A stretch of 19,036 nucleotides of DNA from Gammaproteobacteria bacterium (GCA_003162555.1 PMNQ01000251.1:7591-26626), one strand, 5' to 3'. Shown: positions 1-6,952, counted from the stretch's first letter. Notes: generated by a model not told the origin, from the letters alone. Numbers and translations: made by a program.

Positions 1-534
1 GGTGAGCAATACAGCGCCGCCTATCGTGCGCTGAATCCGCAATCGCGCGTGCCGGCGCTGGAAACCGCCGACGGCGTACTGACGCAGTCGATGGCCATTA
101 TGGAATGGCTGGAGGAAACCTACCCCGAACCGCCGCTGCTGCCGCGCGCGGCGGGCGAGCGGGCGCGGGCGCGGGCGATGGCGCAGATCATGGTTGCCGA
201 CGTGCAGCCACTGCAGAACACGTCGGTGACGCGCTACCTGCAGGAGAAATTTCACCAGGACGATGCGGCCGTCGAGGCCTGGCGGCGCTCCTGGGTGGCG
301 CGCGGACTCGCGGCGCTCGAAGCAATGCTGGTGCGCGCTCCGCCGGGCGATTACTGCGTCGGCGCGCGTCCGTCGCTGGCCGACGCCTGCCTGCTGCCCC
401 AGTGCGCCAGCGCGCGCCGCTTCGGGATCGATACCGCGAGCTTCCCGCGCATTGCCCGCATCGAGAAAGCGTGCAACGCTACCGCCGCCTTCCAGCGCGC
501 GGCACCCGAGCAGCAGCCGGACGCGGCGGCCTGA
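1..534 (+). CDS. maiA: maleylacetoacetate isomerase, 3' part (5' truncated by window edge)
   Basis: This is a zeta-class glutathione S-transferase-type enzyme that isomerises maleylacetoacetate to fumarylacetoacetate in tyrosine breakdown. The reading frame is open from base 1, and the first visible codons (Y-R-A-L-N-P-Q) are the middle of the thioredoxin-like domain, so roughly the first 35-40 residues lie outside the window. Visible signatures are the glutathione-binding stretch L-N-P-Q-S-R-V-P-A-L followed by T-Q-S-M-A-I-M-E-W-L, and the helical C-terminal domain with S-L-A-D-A-C-L-L-P-Q and A-R-R-F-G-I-D, typical of MaiA rather than other GSTs. A GTG at 49 is an internal valine, not the start. 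The next genes are homogentisate dioxygenase (15 bp downstream) and fumarylacetoacetase, which confirms the pathway. Identity is confident; the N-terminus cannot be judged. Confidence 0.93.
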   Translation, partial: GEQYSAAYRALNPQSRVPALETADGVLTQSMAIMEWLEETYPEPPLLPRAAGERARARAMAQIMVADVQPLQNTSVTRYLQEKFHQDDAAVEAWRRSWVARGLAALEAMLVRAPPGDYCVGARPSLADACLLPQCASARRFGIDTASFPRIARIEKACNATAAFQRAAPEQQPDAAA

Positions 535-539
535 AGGAG
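534..539 (+). promoter_or_regulatory. ribosome binding site of hmgA
   Basis: AAGGAG begins on the last base of the maiA stop codon and sits 10 bases before the ATG at 550. It supports that start and suggests maiA and hmgA are translated from one message. Confidence 0.6.
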
Positions 540-549
540 CGAGGCGGCG

Positions 550-1698
550 ATGAAGAATTACATCCGGTATCCGAAGGTCGAAGGCGATGCGAGCCGCCAG
601 GCGCACGCCGACCTGCCGCGTGGCACTTACGAACGCGAGATGAGCAAGGAAGGCTTTTTCGGCCCGGCGAGTTTTTTCTATCATCGCCATCCGCCCACCG
701 CATGGAGCCGTTTCGAGGGTCCGTTGCGGCCGCACGCCTTCGACCTGACCAAGCTCGGCGCGGCGCCGGCCTCGGCGTGGGACGCACCAGTGATCCTCTC
801 CAACGCCCATTGCCAGATGCGCTACTGGGATCCGGTTGGCACGATGGACCACCTGGTTCGCAATGCCGATGGCGACCAGTTGCTGTTCGTGCACCGCGGC
901 GCGGGTGAGCTGTACTGCGATTTCGGCCATCTGTCGTTTGCGCCCGGCGACTACATCGTATTGCCGCGCGGCACGATGTGGCGTCTCGAGTGCAGCGCTG
1001 CGGCCGCGATCCTGATGATCGAGGCGACTAACAGCACGTTCATGCTGCCTGAGAAAGGCCTGCTCGGCCCACATGCCTTGTTTGATCCCGCGATGCTAGA
1101 CGTGCCGGTCATGGACGCGGCGTTCCGCGCGCAGCAGGGCGAACGTGAATGGCGCGTGCGCATCAAGCGCCGCGGGCTGGAATCGATCGCGACCTTTGCG
1201 TTCAACCCGCTCGATGCCACCGGCTGGCATGGCGACCTCGCTGCCTGCCGCATCAACGTGCGCGATTTCCGTCCGGTGATGAGCCATCGCTATCATCTGC
1301 CGCCGTCGGCGCACACCAGCTTCGTCGCCAACCGTTTTGTCGTGTGCACTTTCGTGCCGCGCCCCTTCGAGACCGATCCGGGCGCGATCAAGGTGCCGTT
1401 CTTCCACAACAACGACGACTACGATGAAGTGATCTTCTATCACGCCGGCGATTTCTTCAGCCGCGACAACATTCACCCCGGCATGGTCAGCTACCACCCT
1501 TGCGGTTTCACGCACGGCCCGCACCCCAAGGCGCTCGAGCGGATGCTGGTGCAGTCGAAGCCGGCCACGGATGAAGTAGCCGTGATGGTCGATTGCCGCG
1601 ATTCGCTGGAGATCGGCGCGGCCGCGGCGCGCGTCGAATGGGCCGGATACGTCGATTCCTGGCAGGGTGGGGCGCCCGGAGCCGGCGGCCGCAAGTAG
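550..1698 (+). CDS. hmgA: homogentisate 1,2-dioxygenase, short form
   Basis: This cytoplasmic Fe(II) dioxygenase opens the ring of homogentisate to give maleylacetoacetate. The 382-residue product is a two-lobe cupin. Its N-terminal half carries the G-D-Y-I-V-L-P-R-G-T-M-W segment (residues 133-144), and its C-terminal half carries the probable metal site: H286, an acidic D292/E293, and H322 in the motif F-T-H-G-P-H-P. This matches the His/Glu/His ligand order of known homogentisate dioxygenases, although the first spacing is one residue different if E293 is the ligand. The well-studied human and Pseudomonas enzymes are about 430-445 residues, so this belongs to a shorter branch of the family. 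Its place between maiA and fahA makes the pathway role secure. The ATG at 550 has a good AAGGAG upstream. I have not found any broken motif. Confidence 0.92.
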   Translation: MKNYIRYPKVEGDASRQAHADLPRGTYEREMSKEGFFGPASFFYHRHPPTAWSRFEGPLRPHAFDLTKLGAAPASAWDAPVILSNAHCQMRYWDPVGTMDHLVRNADGDQLLFVHRGAGELYCDFGHLSFAPGDYIVLPRGTMWRLECSAAAAILMIEATNSTFMLPEKGLLGPHALFDPAMLDVPVMDAAFRAQQGEREWRVRIKRRGLESIATFAFNPLDATGWHGDLAACRINVRDFRPVMSHRYHLPPSAHTSFVANRFVVCTFVPRPFETDPGAIKVPFFHNNDDYDEVIFYHAGDFFSRDNIHPGMVSYHPCGFTHGPHPKALERMLVQSKPATDEVAVMVDCRDSLEIGAAAARVEWAGYVDSWQGGAPGAGGRK

Positions 1699-1709
1699 AA
1701 TCCTTAAGC

Positions 1710-2693
1710 GTGAAGCTTGCCAGCCTGAAGAGTGGGCGCGACGGGCGCCTGGTGGTGGTCAGCCGCGACCTGGCGCGTTGCGTGACGGTGCCCGAGATCG
1801 CCTCGACGATGCAGCAGGCGCTCGATCGCTGGGAGGCTCTGGCACCGCAGCTTGAGGCTGTGGCCGACAAGCTCAACCGCGGCCGCGATGGTGAGGCTTT
1901 TCCCGCTGGCTCAGGCGGCGTGGCCGCACCACTCCCGCGCGCCTATCAATGGGCCGACGGTTCGGCCTACGTCAACCACGTCGAACTGGTGCGCAAGGCG
2001 CGCGGCGCCGAAATGCCAGCCTCGTTCTGGACCGATCCGCTTGTTTATCAGGGCGGGAGCGATGATTTTCTCGGAGCGGCCGACGAGGCGCGATTCCCGT
2101 CCGAGGATCTGGGCATCGACCTGGAGGCCGAAGTGGCGGTCATCACGGGCGATGTGCCCATGGCTACCACCGCCGAGCAGGTGCGTGCGAGACGCCATAT
2201 CCGTTTGCTGATGCTGGTGAATGACTGGACGCTGCGCAATCTCACGGCGCCCGAACTCGCCAAGGGTTTCGGCTTCTACCAATCCAAGCCCGCCACCGGT
2301 TTCTCGCCCGTCGCCGTCACGCCCGATGAGCTGGGCGCCGCCTGGGACGGTGGCAAGGCGCTGCTGCCGCTGACCAGCCACGTGAACGGCCAGCTGCTGG
2401 GCGCGCCCGAGGCCGGAGTCGACATGACCTTCGATTTTCCCGCGCTCATTGCACACTGCGCACGCACCCGTAACATGGGTGCTGGCACGATTGTCGGCTC
2501 CGGTACAGTTTCAAATCTTGAGCGTGTACGGGGATCTTCATGTCTGGCCGAAAAGCGCATGCTGGAGCAGATTGCGACTGGTCAGCCGGTCACGCCGTTC
2601 CTGAAGTTTGGTGATCGCGTGCGCATCGAAATGCTGGACCGCGCCGGCGCCACGATCTTCGGCGCTATCGACCAGCGCGTGGCACGCGTTTAG
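1710..2693 (+). CDS. fahA: fumarylacetoacetase (fumarylacetoacetate hydrolase)
   Basis: This enzyme hydrolyses fumarylacetoacetate to fumarate and acetoacetate, the last step of tyrosine degradation. The frame is open further upstream (to 1593), but I chose the GTG at 1710 because it lies 11 bp after the hmgA stop and gives the N-terminus M-K-L-A-S-L-K-S-G-R-D-G, typical of bacterial FahA. The product is then 327 residues. The FAH fold is visible from about residue 75 on. E139 and E141 (in D-L-E-A-E-V-A) and D172 (in L-V-N-D-W-T-L-R-N) fit the acidic metal ligands of the family. The segment G-F-Y-Q-S-K-P-A-T-G-F-S-P (187-200) is also characteristic. No strong Shine-Dalgarno precedes the GTG, so translation may be coupled to hmgA. 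Confidence 0.92.
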   Translation: MKLASLKSGRDGRLVVVSRDLARCVTVPEIASTMQQALDRWEALAPQLEAVADKLNRGRDGEAFPAGSGGVAAPLPRAYQWADGSAYVNHVELVRKARGAEMPASFWTDPLVYQGGSDDFLGAADEARFPSEDLGIDLEAEVAVITGDVPMATTAEQVRARRHIRLLMLVNDWTLRNLTAPELAKGFGFYQSKPATGFSPVAVTPDELGAAWDGGKALLPLTSHVNGQLLGAPEAGVDMTFDFPALIAHCARTRNMGAGTIVGSGTVSNLERVRGSSCLAEKRMLEQIATGQPVTPFLKFGDRVRIEMLDRAGATIFGAIDQRVARV

Positions 2694-2705
2694 CATTAGG
2701 CAGGC

Positions 2706-3548
2706 ATGAGCACCTATTCCAGTTTCCTGAATCCGCGCCTGTGGGACGAATCGGCGGTGATGCTGGTGCGTGTCTTGGGCACACTCGTGCTCGCCTGGCT
2801 CGCGCAGCGCCTGACGGCACGGTTGCTGCGCGCCTTCCGCAGCCGCATCGCCCCGCTTATCGCCGATGGCGAGGACGCGCGCCGCGCCGAGACGCTGGCA
2901 CGCGTCACGCGCCACCTGGCGAACGTGATCATCTGGCTCATCGCCGGAATGCTGATCCTGAGCGAAGTGGGCATCTCGGTGGCGCCGATCCTCGGCGCGG
3001 CCGGCGTCGTCGGCCTGGCGGTCGGGTTCGGCGCGCAGAGCCTGGTGAAGGACTACGTGGCAGGTTTTTTCCTGCTGCTCGAGAATCAGGTGACCAAGGG
3101 TGACGTGGTCGAAATCGCCGGCAAGACAGGCGAGGTCGAGGATGTGACGCTGCGCTACGTGCAGCTGCGCGACTACGGCGGCAACGTCTATTTCGTTCCC
3201 AATGGCCTGATCACTGTCGTGACCAACATGAGCCGCGGCCACGCCTATGCGGTCGTCGAAGTGGGCGTCGCGCCGGGCGCCATGCTCGAACGCGTGTACG
3301 ACGCCTTGCGCACCGTGGCGCAAGGGCTGCGCGCCGATCCCGCCTTCAGCGCGGCGATCGAGGGCGGGCTGGAAATCTCCGGCGTCGACCGGCTGGATGG
3401 CACGGCAGTCGTCGTGCGCAGCCGCCTCAAGGTGCGCGTGCTGGAACAGTGGCGCGTGCGCTGGGAATTCCTGCAGCGCCTGAAGTTGGAGTTCGAGCGC
3501 CAGGGGATCGAGTTGCCGCGGCCACAGGTCACCATCGCCAGCCGCTGA
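2706..3548 (+). CDS. small-conductance mechanosensitive channel, MscS family
   Basis: This inner-membrane channel would open under membrane tension and release solutes on osmotic downshock. The 280-residue protein has hydrophobic segments at about 18-36, 70-88 and 93-127. The last is the Gly/Ala-rich pore helix (G-A-A-G-V-V-G-L-A-V-G-F-G-A-Q-S-L-V-K-D) followed by the beta-domain sequence G-D-V-V-E-I and the F-V-P-N-G motif at 163-167, both hallmarks of MscS. The C-terminal alpha/beta domain runs to the end. It resembles the small three-helix members of the family and lacks the large N-terminal extensions of MscK or YbiO. The gene follows fahA by 12 bp and may share its transcript, but no functional link to tyrosine catabolism is implied. 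Confidence 0.9.
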   Translation: MSTYSSFLNPRLWDESAVMLVRVLGTLVLAWLAQRLTARLLRAFRSRIAPLIADGEDARRAETLARVTRHLANVIIWLIAGMLILSEVGISVAPILGAAGVVGLAVGFGAQSLVKDYVAGFFLLLENQVTKGDVVEIAGKTGEVEDVTLRYVQLRDYGGNVYFVPNGLITVVTNMSRGHAYAVVEVGVAPGAMLERVYDALRTVAQGLRADPAFSAAIEGGLEISGVDRLDGTAVVVRSRLKVRVLEQWRVRWEFLQRLKLEFERQGIELPRPQVTIASR

Positions 3549-3577
3549 GGCGGCTCACCCGGTTAGGCTGTTCAGCC
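3540..3577. terminator. candidate hairpins between convergent mscS-like and pirin genes
   Basis: Two short stem-loops lie at the junction of the two convergent genes. AGCCGC/GCGGCT pair around a TGAG loop (3540-3555), and GGCTG/CAGCC pair around TT (3566-3577). They include the stop codons of both genes. No T-run follows on either strand, so these are weak candidates for a bidirectional terminator. Confidence 0.25.
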
Positions 3578-4273
3578 GGACGGCAGATCGAAGACCAGCA
3601 CTTCGGCGTCGCGGCCATTGCGAAGGTCGATCAGAGGCTCATCCGTCAGCATGGCGCCGTCGCCGGGCTGCAGCCGCTGGCCATTGAGCTCGAGCGAGCC
3701 GCGCGCTACCTGCACGTAACCCAACCGGCCGGCCTCCAGCGTGTGCCGTGCCTGTTCATCGTCGTCGAACAATCCGGCGTACATGCGCGCATCCTGGTGG
3801 ATGCGGAGCGAGTCTTCGGCGCCGTCACCCGAGGCGACCAGGCGCAGCCGGCCGCGCTTGTCCGCCGCGGCGTAGTTGCGTTGTTCGTACTCGGGGGCGA
3901 TGCCGCGCACATCCGGGATGATCCAGATCTGCAGGAAGTGCACGAGTTGCGCGCTCGAGTAGTTGAACTCGCTGTGGCGCACGCCGCGGCCCGCACTCAT
4001 GCGCTGCACGTCGCCGGGACGGATCACCGAGCCCGTGCCCATCGAATCCTTGTGTGCGAGTTCGCCCTCGAGCACGTAGGAGATGATTTCCATGTCAGCG
4101 TGCGCGTGCGTGCCGAAGCCCTGGCCGGCACTGACGCGATCCTCGTTGATGACACGGAGCGGACCGAAATGCGTGTGGGCAGGATCGTGGTAATCCGCGA
4201 AGGAAAAGCTGTGCCAGGAGTCGAGCCAGCCGTGGCTGGCGTGACCGCGTTCGGCCGCCGGTCGCAGGATCAT
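3572..4273 (-). CDS. pirin-family bicupin (YhhW-like)
   Basis: This is a metal-binding bicupin of the pirin family. Relatives such as E. coli YhhW show quercetin 2,3-dioxygenase activity in vitro, but the physiological role is generally unknown. The 233-residue product starts M-I-L-R-P-A-A-E-R-G and continues H-G-W-L-D-S-W-H-S-F-S-F-A-D-Y, a conserved pirin N-terminus. Predicted ligands H56 and H58 (G-T-H-A-H-A-D-M-E), H100 and E102 (V-R-H-S-E-F) match the His/His/His/Glu set of YhhW almost residue for residue. The frame extends upstream to an ATG at 4378, but those 35 extra codons are translated from the inverted-repeat element and have no pirin similarity, so I take the ATG at 4273. Only a weak GGGG lies upstream. 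Its promoter may lie within or before the repeat. Confidence 0.88.
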   Translation of the reverse strand: MILRPAAERGHASHGWLDSWHSFSFADYHDPAHTHFGPLRVINEDRVSAGQGFGTHAHADMEIISYVLEGELAHKDSMGTGSVIRPGDVQRMSAGRGVRHSEFNYSSAQLVHFLQIWIIPDVRGIAPEYEQRNYAAADKRGRLRLVASGDGAEDSLRIHQDARMYAGLFDDDEQARHTLEAGRLGYVQVARGSLELNGQRLQPGDGAMLTDEPLIDLRNGRDAEVLVFDLPSG

Positions 4274-4320
4274 AAATCGATCAGGCCCCAGGGAAGCTCT
4301 ACACAGGTGGCGTGGAGCGC

Positions 4321-4419
4321 GTTGGCGCTGTAACAGCCGGATACCAGGCGCGACCGACGATGTGTGGTTATTCCACATGAGGATGGAGCAACGCCGTAGC
4401 CGGATGTTACAGCGCCAAC
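4321..4419. repeat. inner stem-loop B of the repeat element
   Basis: Arms 4321-4340 and 4400-4419 pair over 20 bases with one mismatch. The 59-base interior is capped by an ATGTGTGG/CCACAT-type hairpin centred on TTATT (about 4360-4378). The whole forms a long interrupted stem on either strand. Confidence 0.7.
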
Positions 4420-4431
4420 CCCTTGGGGCCT

Positions 4432-4519
4432 GACGGATTTTGCTTCTGGCTTCGTTACTCCTCCCTCATGTATCACGATACACCTCGGTCGTCGCGCCTT
4501 GCCAGAAGCAAAATCCGTC
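4432..4519. repeat. inner stem-loop C of the repeat element
   Basis: Perfect 19-bp arms (4432-4450 and 4501-4519) enclose 50 bases. In the centre lies TGTATC-AC-GATACA (4469-4482), a second small palindrome. The 88-bp unit has the look of a self-contained palindromic repeat unit inside the larger element. Confidence 0.7.
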
Positions 4520-4553
4520 TTGGCCGCGCCCACGCCACCTGTGCAGAGCTTCC

Positions 4554-4913
4554 CTAGACCGGCTTGAGCTGCCCGGCGCGCACCGGCAGCAGGTTGACCG
4601 ACACGCTGAAGCGGCGCATTTCCTCCGGCTGCAGCACGCCGACGCCGACCACCTGGCGTGAGATCTGCTTGCCGTGCTCATCTGCGATCGACAGCACGAC
4701 GCAGAACTCGCAGGGTTCATCCGGCTCCTTGTGGCGCACCGTGCCCTCGACCTGCAGCGCGGCATAGCCGGTCTGCGCCGCAGGCGCCGTCGGCACGTTG
4801 AAGCGCAGGTGATGCTGGCAGGCCGGGCAGATGCTGGCGCTCGCCAGCACCGTCGATTTGCAGTGCGGGCAGTTCCGCGTATTCCCCAGCGCCGCGGGGC
4901 GCGCCGCGCTCAT
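4554..4913 (-). CDS. zinc-ribbon protein of unknown function, coupled to bactofilin
   Basis: I do not recognise a named family. The 119-residue product has no signal peptide or membrane segment. It opens with a four-cysteine zinc ribbon: C15-P-H-C18, then C29-P-A-C32. After a short linker, residues 50-119 alternate polar and hydrophobic residues (A-L-Q-V-E-G-T-V, F-C-V-V-L-S-I-A, F-S-V-S-V-N-L-L-P-V), suggesting a small beta-sandwich domain. Its ATG overlaps the bactofilin TGA as ATGA (4910-4913), so the two are almost certainly translated together, and a role in the same structure is an inference from that. Its TAG stop coincides with the right edge of the repeat element. It could be a scaffold or adaptor partner of the bactofilin; no enzymatic motif is seen. 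Confidence 0.75.
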   Translation of the reverse strand: MSAARPAALGNTRNCPHCKSTVLASASICPACQHHLRFNVPTAPAAQTGYAALQVEGTVRHKEPDEPCEFCVVLSIADEHGKQISRQVVGVGVLQPEEMRRFSVSVNLLPVRAGQLKPV

Positions 4914-5446
4914 GTGGACTGGCCGTTGCCTTTGTTGTCGCTGCGCCCGTTCGTGCCCGCGCCATCGCCCCAGCCAAACTCGACGTGTCCGCGCATGCGC
5001 GAACCCGAGGCGACGGTTATCGTGTCGGCCTTGACGTCGCCGACCACGACACCTGAGGCTGTCACGTCAACGTGACGGGCGCCGATGTTGCCGGTGAGTT
5101 CGCCGCTGACGGTCACCGTGCCGGCGCGCACCTCGCCCTGGTGCTTGGCGCCGGGCTCGATGCTCAGATTGCCCTCGACGTTCACGTCGCCCTTGAACTG
5201 GCCCGCGATGCGCACGTGGCCGGTGCCGCTGATCTTGCCTTCGATCGCCAGGCCTGAAGAGATCAGCGACTCCTTCAGATCGGTGCGCGCGGCTGAACGC
5301 GGCGGCGACGTGGCTGCTGATGCCGCTTCCGCGGCAGCACGGTCAAAGGTGGCGCGGGGCGCTGCCTCGGCCGGCTTGGGGCTGGTGGAGGCCGTCGCCG
5401 GTACCGGCGCGGGGGAGGGGGCGGTGACTTCTTTCCATAAGGCCAT
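4910..5446 (-). CDS. bactofilin (polymer-forming cytoskeletal protein)
   Basis: Bactofilins polymerise without nucleotide into filaments that position cell-wall enzymes or organelles. The chosen start at 5446 (M-A-L-W-K-E-V) follows a GGGAG, and an ATG further upstream (5587) would add 47 residues with no bactofilin character. The 178-residue product has a Pro/Ala-rich, probably disordered N-terminus (1-58) and a central right-handed beta-helix domain (about 60-158) recognisable from the repeating pattern G-L-A-I-E-G-K-I-S-G-T-G-H-V and G-Q-F-K-G-D-V-N-V-E-G-N-L. It closes with a short Gly/Asn-rich polar tail. No transmembrane segment is visible. The gene is followed by the ATGA-overlapping zinc-ribbon gene and diverges from a histidine kinase gene. 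A link to cell shape or to the secretion machinery nearby is possible but not shown. Confidence 0.9.
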   Translation of the reverse strand: MALWKEVTAPSPAPVPATASTSPKPAEAAPRATFDRAAAEAASAATSPPRSAARTDLKESLISSGLAIEGKISGTGHVRIAGQFKGDVNVEGNLSIEPGAKHQGEVRAGTVTVSGELTGNIGARHVDVTASGVVVGDVKADTITVASGSRMRGHVEFGWGDGAGTNGRSDNKGNGQST

Positions 5447-5608
5447 GGTCTTAGCTCCCGGTGTGCGAGGTGGGTCCCCAACCTTACACCTCGTAAGGGG
5501 TGCAGCGTAGTGTCTTTGGGCGCCGACACGCCGGTCAGGAGGCTCGCAGACTCTATCTAAGGTGCAGCTAATACAGTTGACCGGCATCGCGGGTAAACTC
5601 CCCCGTCA
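5447..5608. promoter_or_regulatory. divergent intergenic region with hairpins upstream of bactofilin
   Basis: This 162-bp region must hold promoters for both the bactofilin (- strand) and the histidine kinase (+ strand). It contains GGGAG (5455-5459, - strand), the bactofilin ribosome binding site, and two overlapping inverted repeats: CGAGGTG/CACCTCG (5466-5472 and 5487-5493) and CCTTAC/GTAAGG (5482-5498). These could form alternative hairpins in the bactofilin leader. I could not assign convincing -35/-10 boxes. Confidence 0.4.
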
Positions 5609-6952
5609 ATGGCCACCTCAGCCAAATCAAAAGGCAGCCGCGCGAGGACTAAAGGCGCCCGGCGCCCGGTTCGCGCGGCGGCGCGGGCCGTTCCCCGGCC
5701 TGACATTCACGGCCGGCAGGCTGCAATCGAGCGGGCCAAGCTCGATTGGGAGAGTACCGCCGACGCGCTCGCGGAGCTGGTATGCCTGCTGGGCGGCGAC
5801 GGCGAGCTCATGCGCACTAATCGCGTGGTCGAAGACTGGTCGCTGGGCACTGTTTCCGGAGTGCTCGGCAAAAACGCGCACACTGTCCTGCATCCGGGCT
5901 GCCGCAATACGCGCTGCAGTATTGCCGGTTTCCTCAAGCACGCGCTCGACGAGATCCGCCGCGGTACCCGCCGCCAGTTCGAATTGCAGGATTCTATCGG
6001 GGCGCGCTTTGTGCACCTGACCGTTCGCCCGATGCGCGGGCGCCCAACCACGGGGTCGGAGCGCGGCGACGCGCGTGCCGTGTTGGTGGTCACCGACCAG
6101 AGCGCGCTGCACCGCGCGCGCGATGAACTCGAGCGGCTCAATTCCAGCCTCGAGGATCGGGTGCGAGCCCGCACCCAGGCGCTTGCCGACGCCAACCGCG
6201 ACCTGCGCAACGAGATCATCCGCCGCGAGCAGGCCGAGGTCGCGCTGCGCGGCTCGCGCAACGAGCTGGTGGCGCTGTCCGAGCAGCTGATCGGTGCGCA
6301 GGAGGGCGAACGCAAGCGCATCGCACTGGAACTGCACGATTCAGTAGGCCAGTCGCTGAGCGCGGTGAAATACACACTGGAGCGCGGCATGGAGTTGCTG
6401 CGCCAGCCGCGGCTCGGCAATCCTGCGGCGGTATTTCAGCTTGCCGTGCGGCGAATCCAGGAAACCGCAGAGAGCATCCGCTCGATCTCAATGAACCTGC
6501 GGCCAAAGATTCTCGATGATCTTGGTGCGGCTTCCGCGGTGCAATGGTTTTGCCGGGACTTTGCCGAAATCTATCCCTCTATGACCGTGGCCACCGAGCT
6601 CGGTGTCAGCGATGGTCAGGTTCCGGATCGCCTGGCGACTGTCGTTTATCGCAGCGTTCAGGAGCTGCTCAACAATGTCGCCAAGCACTCGGACGCAAAG
6701 CACGTGGCGGTGAAACTTGCCATGGACGAGAGCAGGCTGTTTCTCGAGGTGCGCGACAACGGCGTTGGCTTCGAGAAGGCGACGCCCGAGTCGCGCCGGC
6801 ACGGCTCCGGATTGCGCAACCTGCGCGAGCGCGCGCAGATGACCGGCGGTCAGTTCAGCATCACACTGGCCCCGGGCCGCGGCACGCTGGCCCAGCTCAG
6901 CTGGCCGCTGGCGGATGTCGACCGTGCGGTCGCGCGGGTCGCGCGCGTCTGA
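5609..6952 (+). CDS. soluble PAS-containing sensor histidine kinase, NarL-family (HisKA_3)
   Basis: The 447-residue protein is a cytoplasmic kinase that autophosphorylates on His and would pass phosphate to a NarL/LuxR-type regulator. A basic N-terminus (1-45) precedes a PAS-like sensor domain (about 50-165), a coiled coil (165-225), the HisKA_3 dimerisation domain with H243 in A-L-E-L-H-D-S-V-G-Q-S-L, and a GHKL ATPase domain with N-box Q-E-L-L-N-N-V-A-K-H (351-360), D-N-G-V-G-F (383-388) and G-S-G-L-R-N-L (399-405). No transmembrane segments are visible. The PAS region contains H-P-G-C-R-N-T-R-C (96-103-type spacing, C98 and C103), a possible redox or metal site. No response regulator is in the window. 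No clear Shine-Dalgarno precedes the ATG, and the stop directly abuts the stop of the opposing gene. Confidence 0.88.
   Translation: MATSAKSKGSRARTKGARRPVRAAARAVPRPDIHGRQAAIERAKLDWESTADALAELVCLLGGDGELMRTNRVVEDWSLGTVSGVLGKNAHTVLHPGCRNTRCSIAGFLKHALDEIRRGTRRQFELQDSIGARFVHLTVRPMRGRPTTGSERGDARAVLVVTDQSALHRARDELERLNSSLEDRVRARTQALADANRDLRNEIIRREQAEVALRGSRNELVALSEQLIGAQEGERKRIALELHDSVGQSLSAVKYTLERGMELLRQPRLGNPAAVFQLAVRRIQETAESIRSISMNLRPKILDDLGAASAVQWFCRDFAEIYPSMTVATELGVSDGQVPDRLATVVYRSVQELLNNVAKHSDAKHVAVKLAMDESRLFLEVRDNGVGFEKATPESRRHGSGLRNLRERAQMTGGQFSITLAPGRGTLAQLSWPLADVDRAVARVARV

Larger units (their letters stand above)
4281..4555. repeat. ~275-bp non-coding element of nested inverted repeats (MITE-like)
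   Basis: This is the only sizeable non-coding stretch and it is filled with complementary arms. The outer arms 4290-4315 and 4530-4555 match at 25 of 26 bases. The second pair, 4321-4340 and 4400-4419, matches at 19 of 20 and has an apical hairpin TGTGG-TTATT-CCACA at 4363-4377. The third pair, 4432-4450 and 4501-4519, is a perfect 19 bp and has a small hairpin (TGTATC/GATACA, 4469-4482) in its centre. A fourth pair, 4281-4290 with 4424-4433, is a perfect 10 bp and crosses the outer pair. No transposase and no clear target duplication are visible. The right end supplies most of the stop codon of the zinc-ribbon gene, and the left end stops 7 bp before the pirin ATG. Short open frames across it are incidental. 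It could be a mobile miniature element, a structured RNA, or a processing site between the two genes. Confidence 0.75.

Noticed and set aside
105..908. Long frame on the + strand overlapping maiA and hmgA
   Set aside because: Arg/Gly-rich shadow frame typical of GC-rich coding DNA; both overlapped genes are clearly real.
1593..1709. fahA frame open upstream into hmgA
   Set aside because: This part is the shadow of hmgA coding; the GTG at 1710 gives the family N-terminus right after the hmgA stop.
4274..4378. In-frame N-terminal extension of the pirin gene to an ATG at 4378
   Set aside because: The 35 extra codons come from the repeat element, and the pirin N-terminus is recognisable only from 4273.
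4281..4555. Target-site duplication flanking the repeat element
   Set aside because: The bases next to the two outer arms do not match, so transposition cannot be claimed from this copy.
4281..4555. CRISPR array
   Set aside because: The repeats are inverted, differ in length and have no regular spacing or spacers.
4270..4661. Short open frames on both strands across the repeat
   Set aside because: They run through palindromic arms, have no ribosome binding site and no protein-like features; an effect of the repeat rather than genes.
5447..5587. Longer bactofilin start at 5587
   Set aside because: It would add 47 residues without bactofilin character; the ATG at 5446 has a good ribosome binding site and usual family start.
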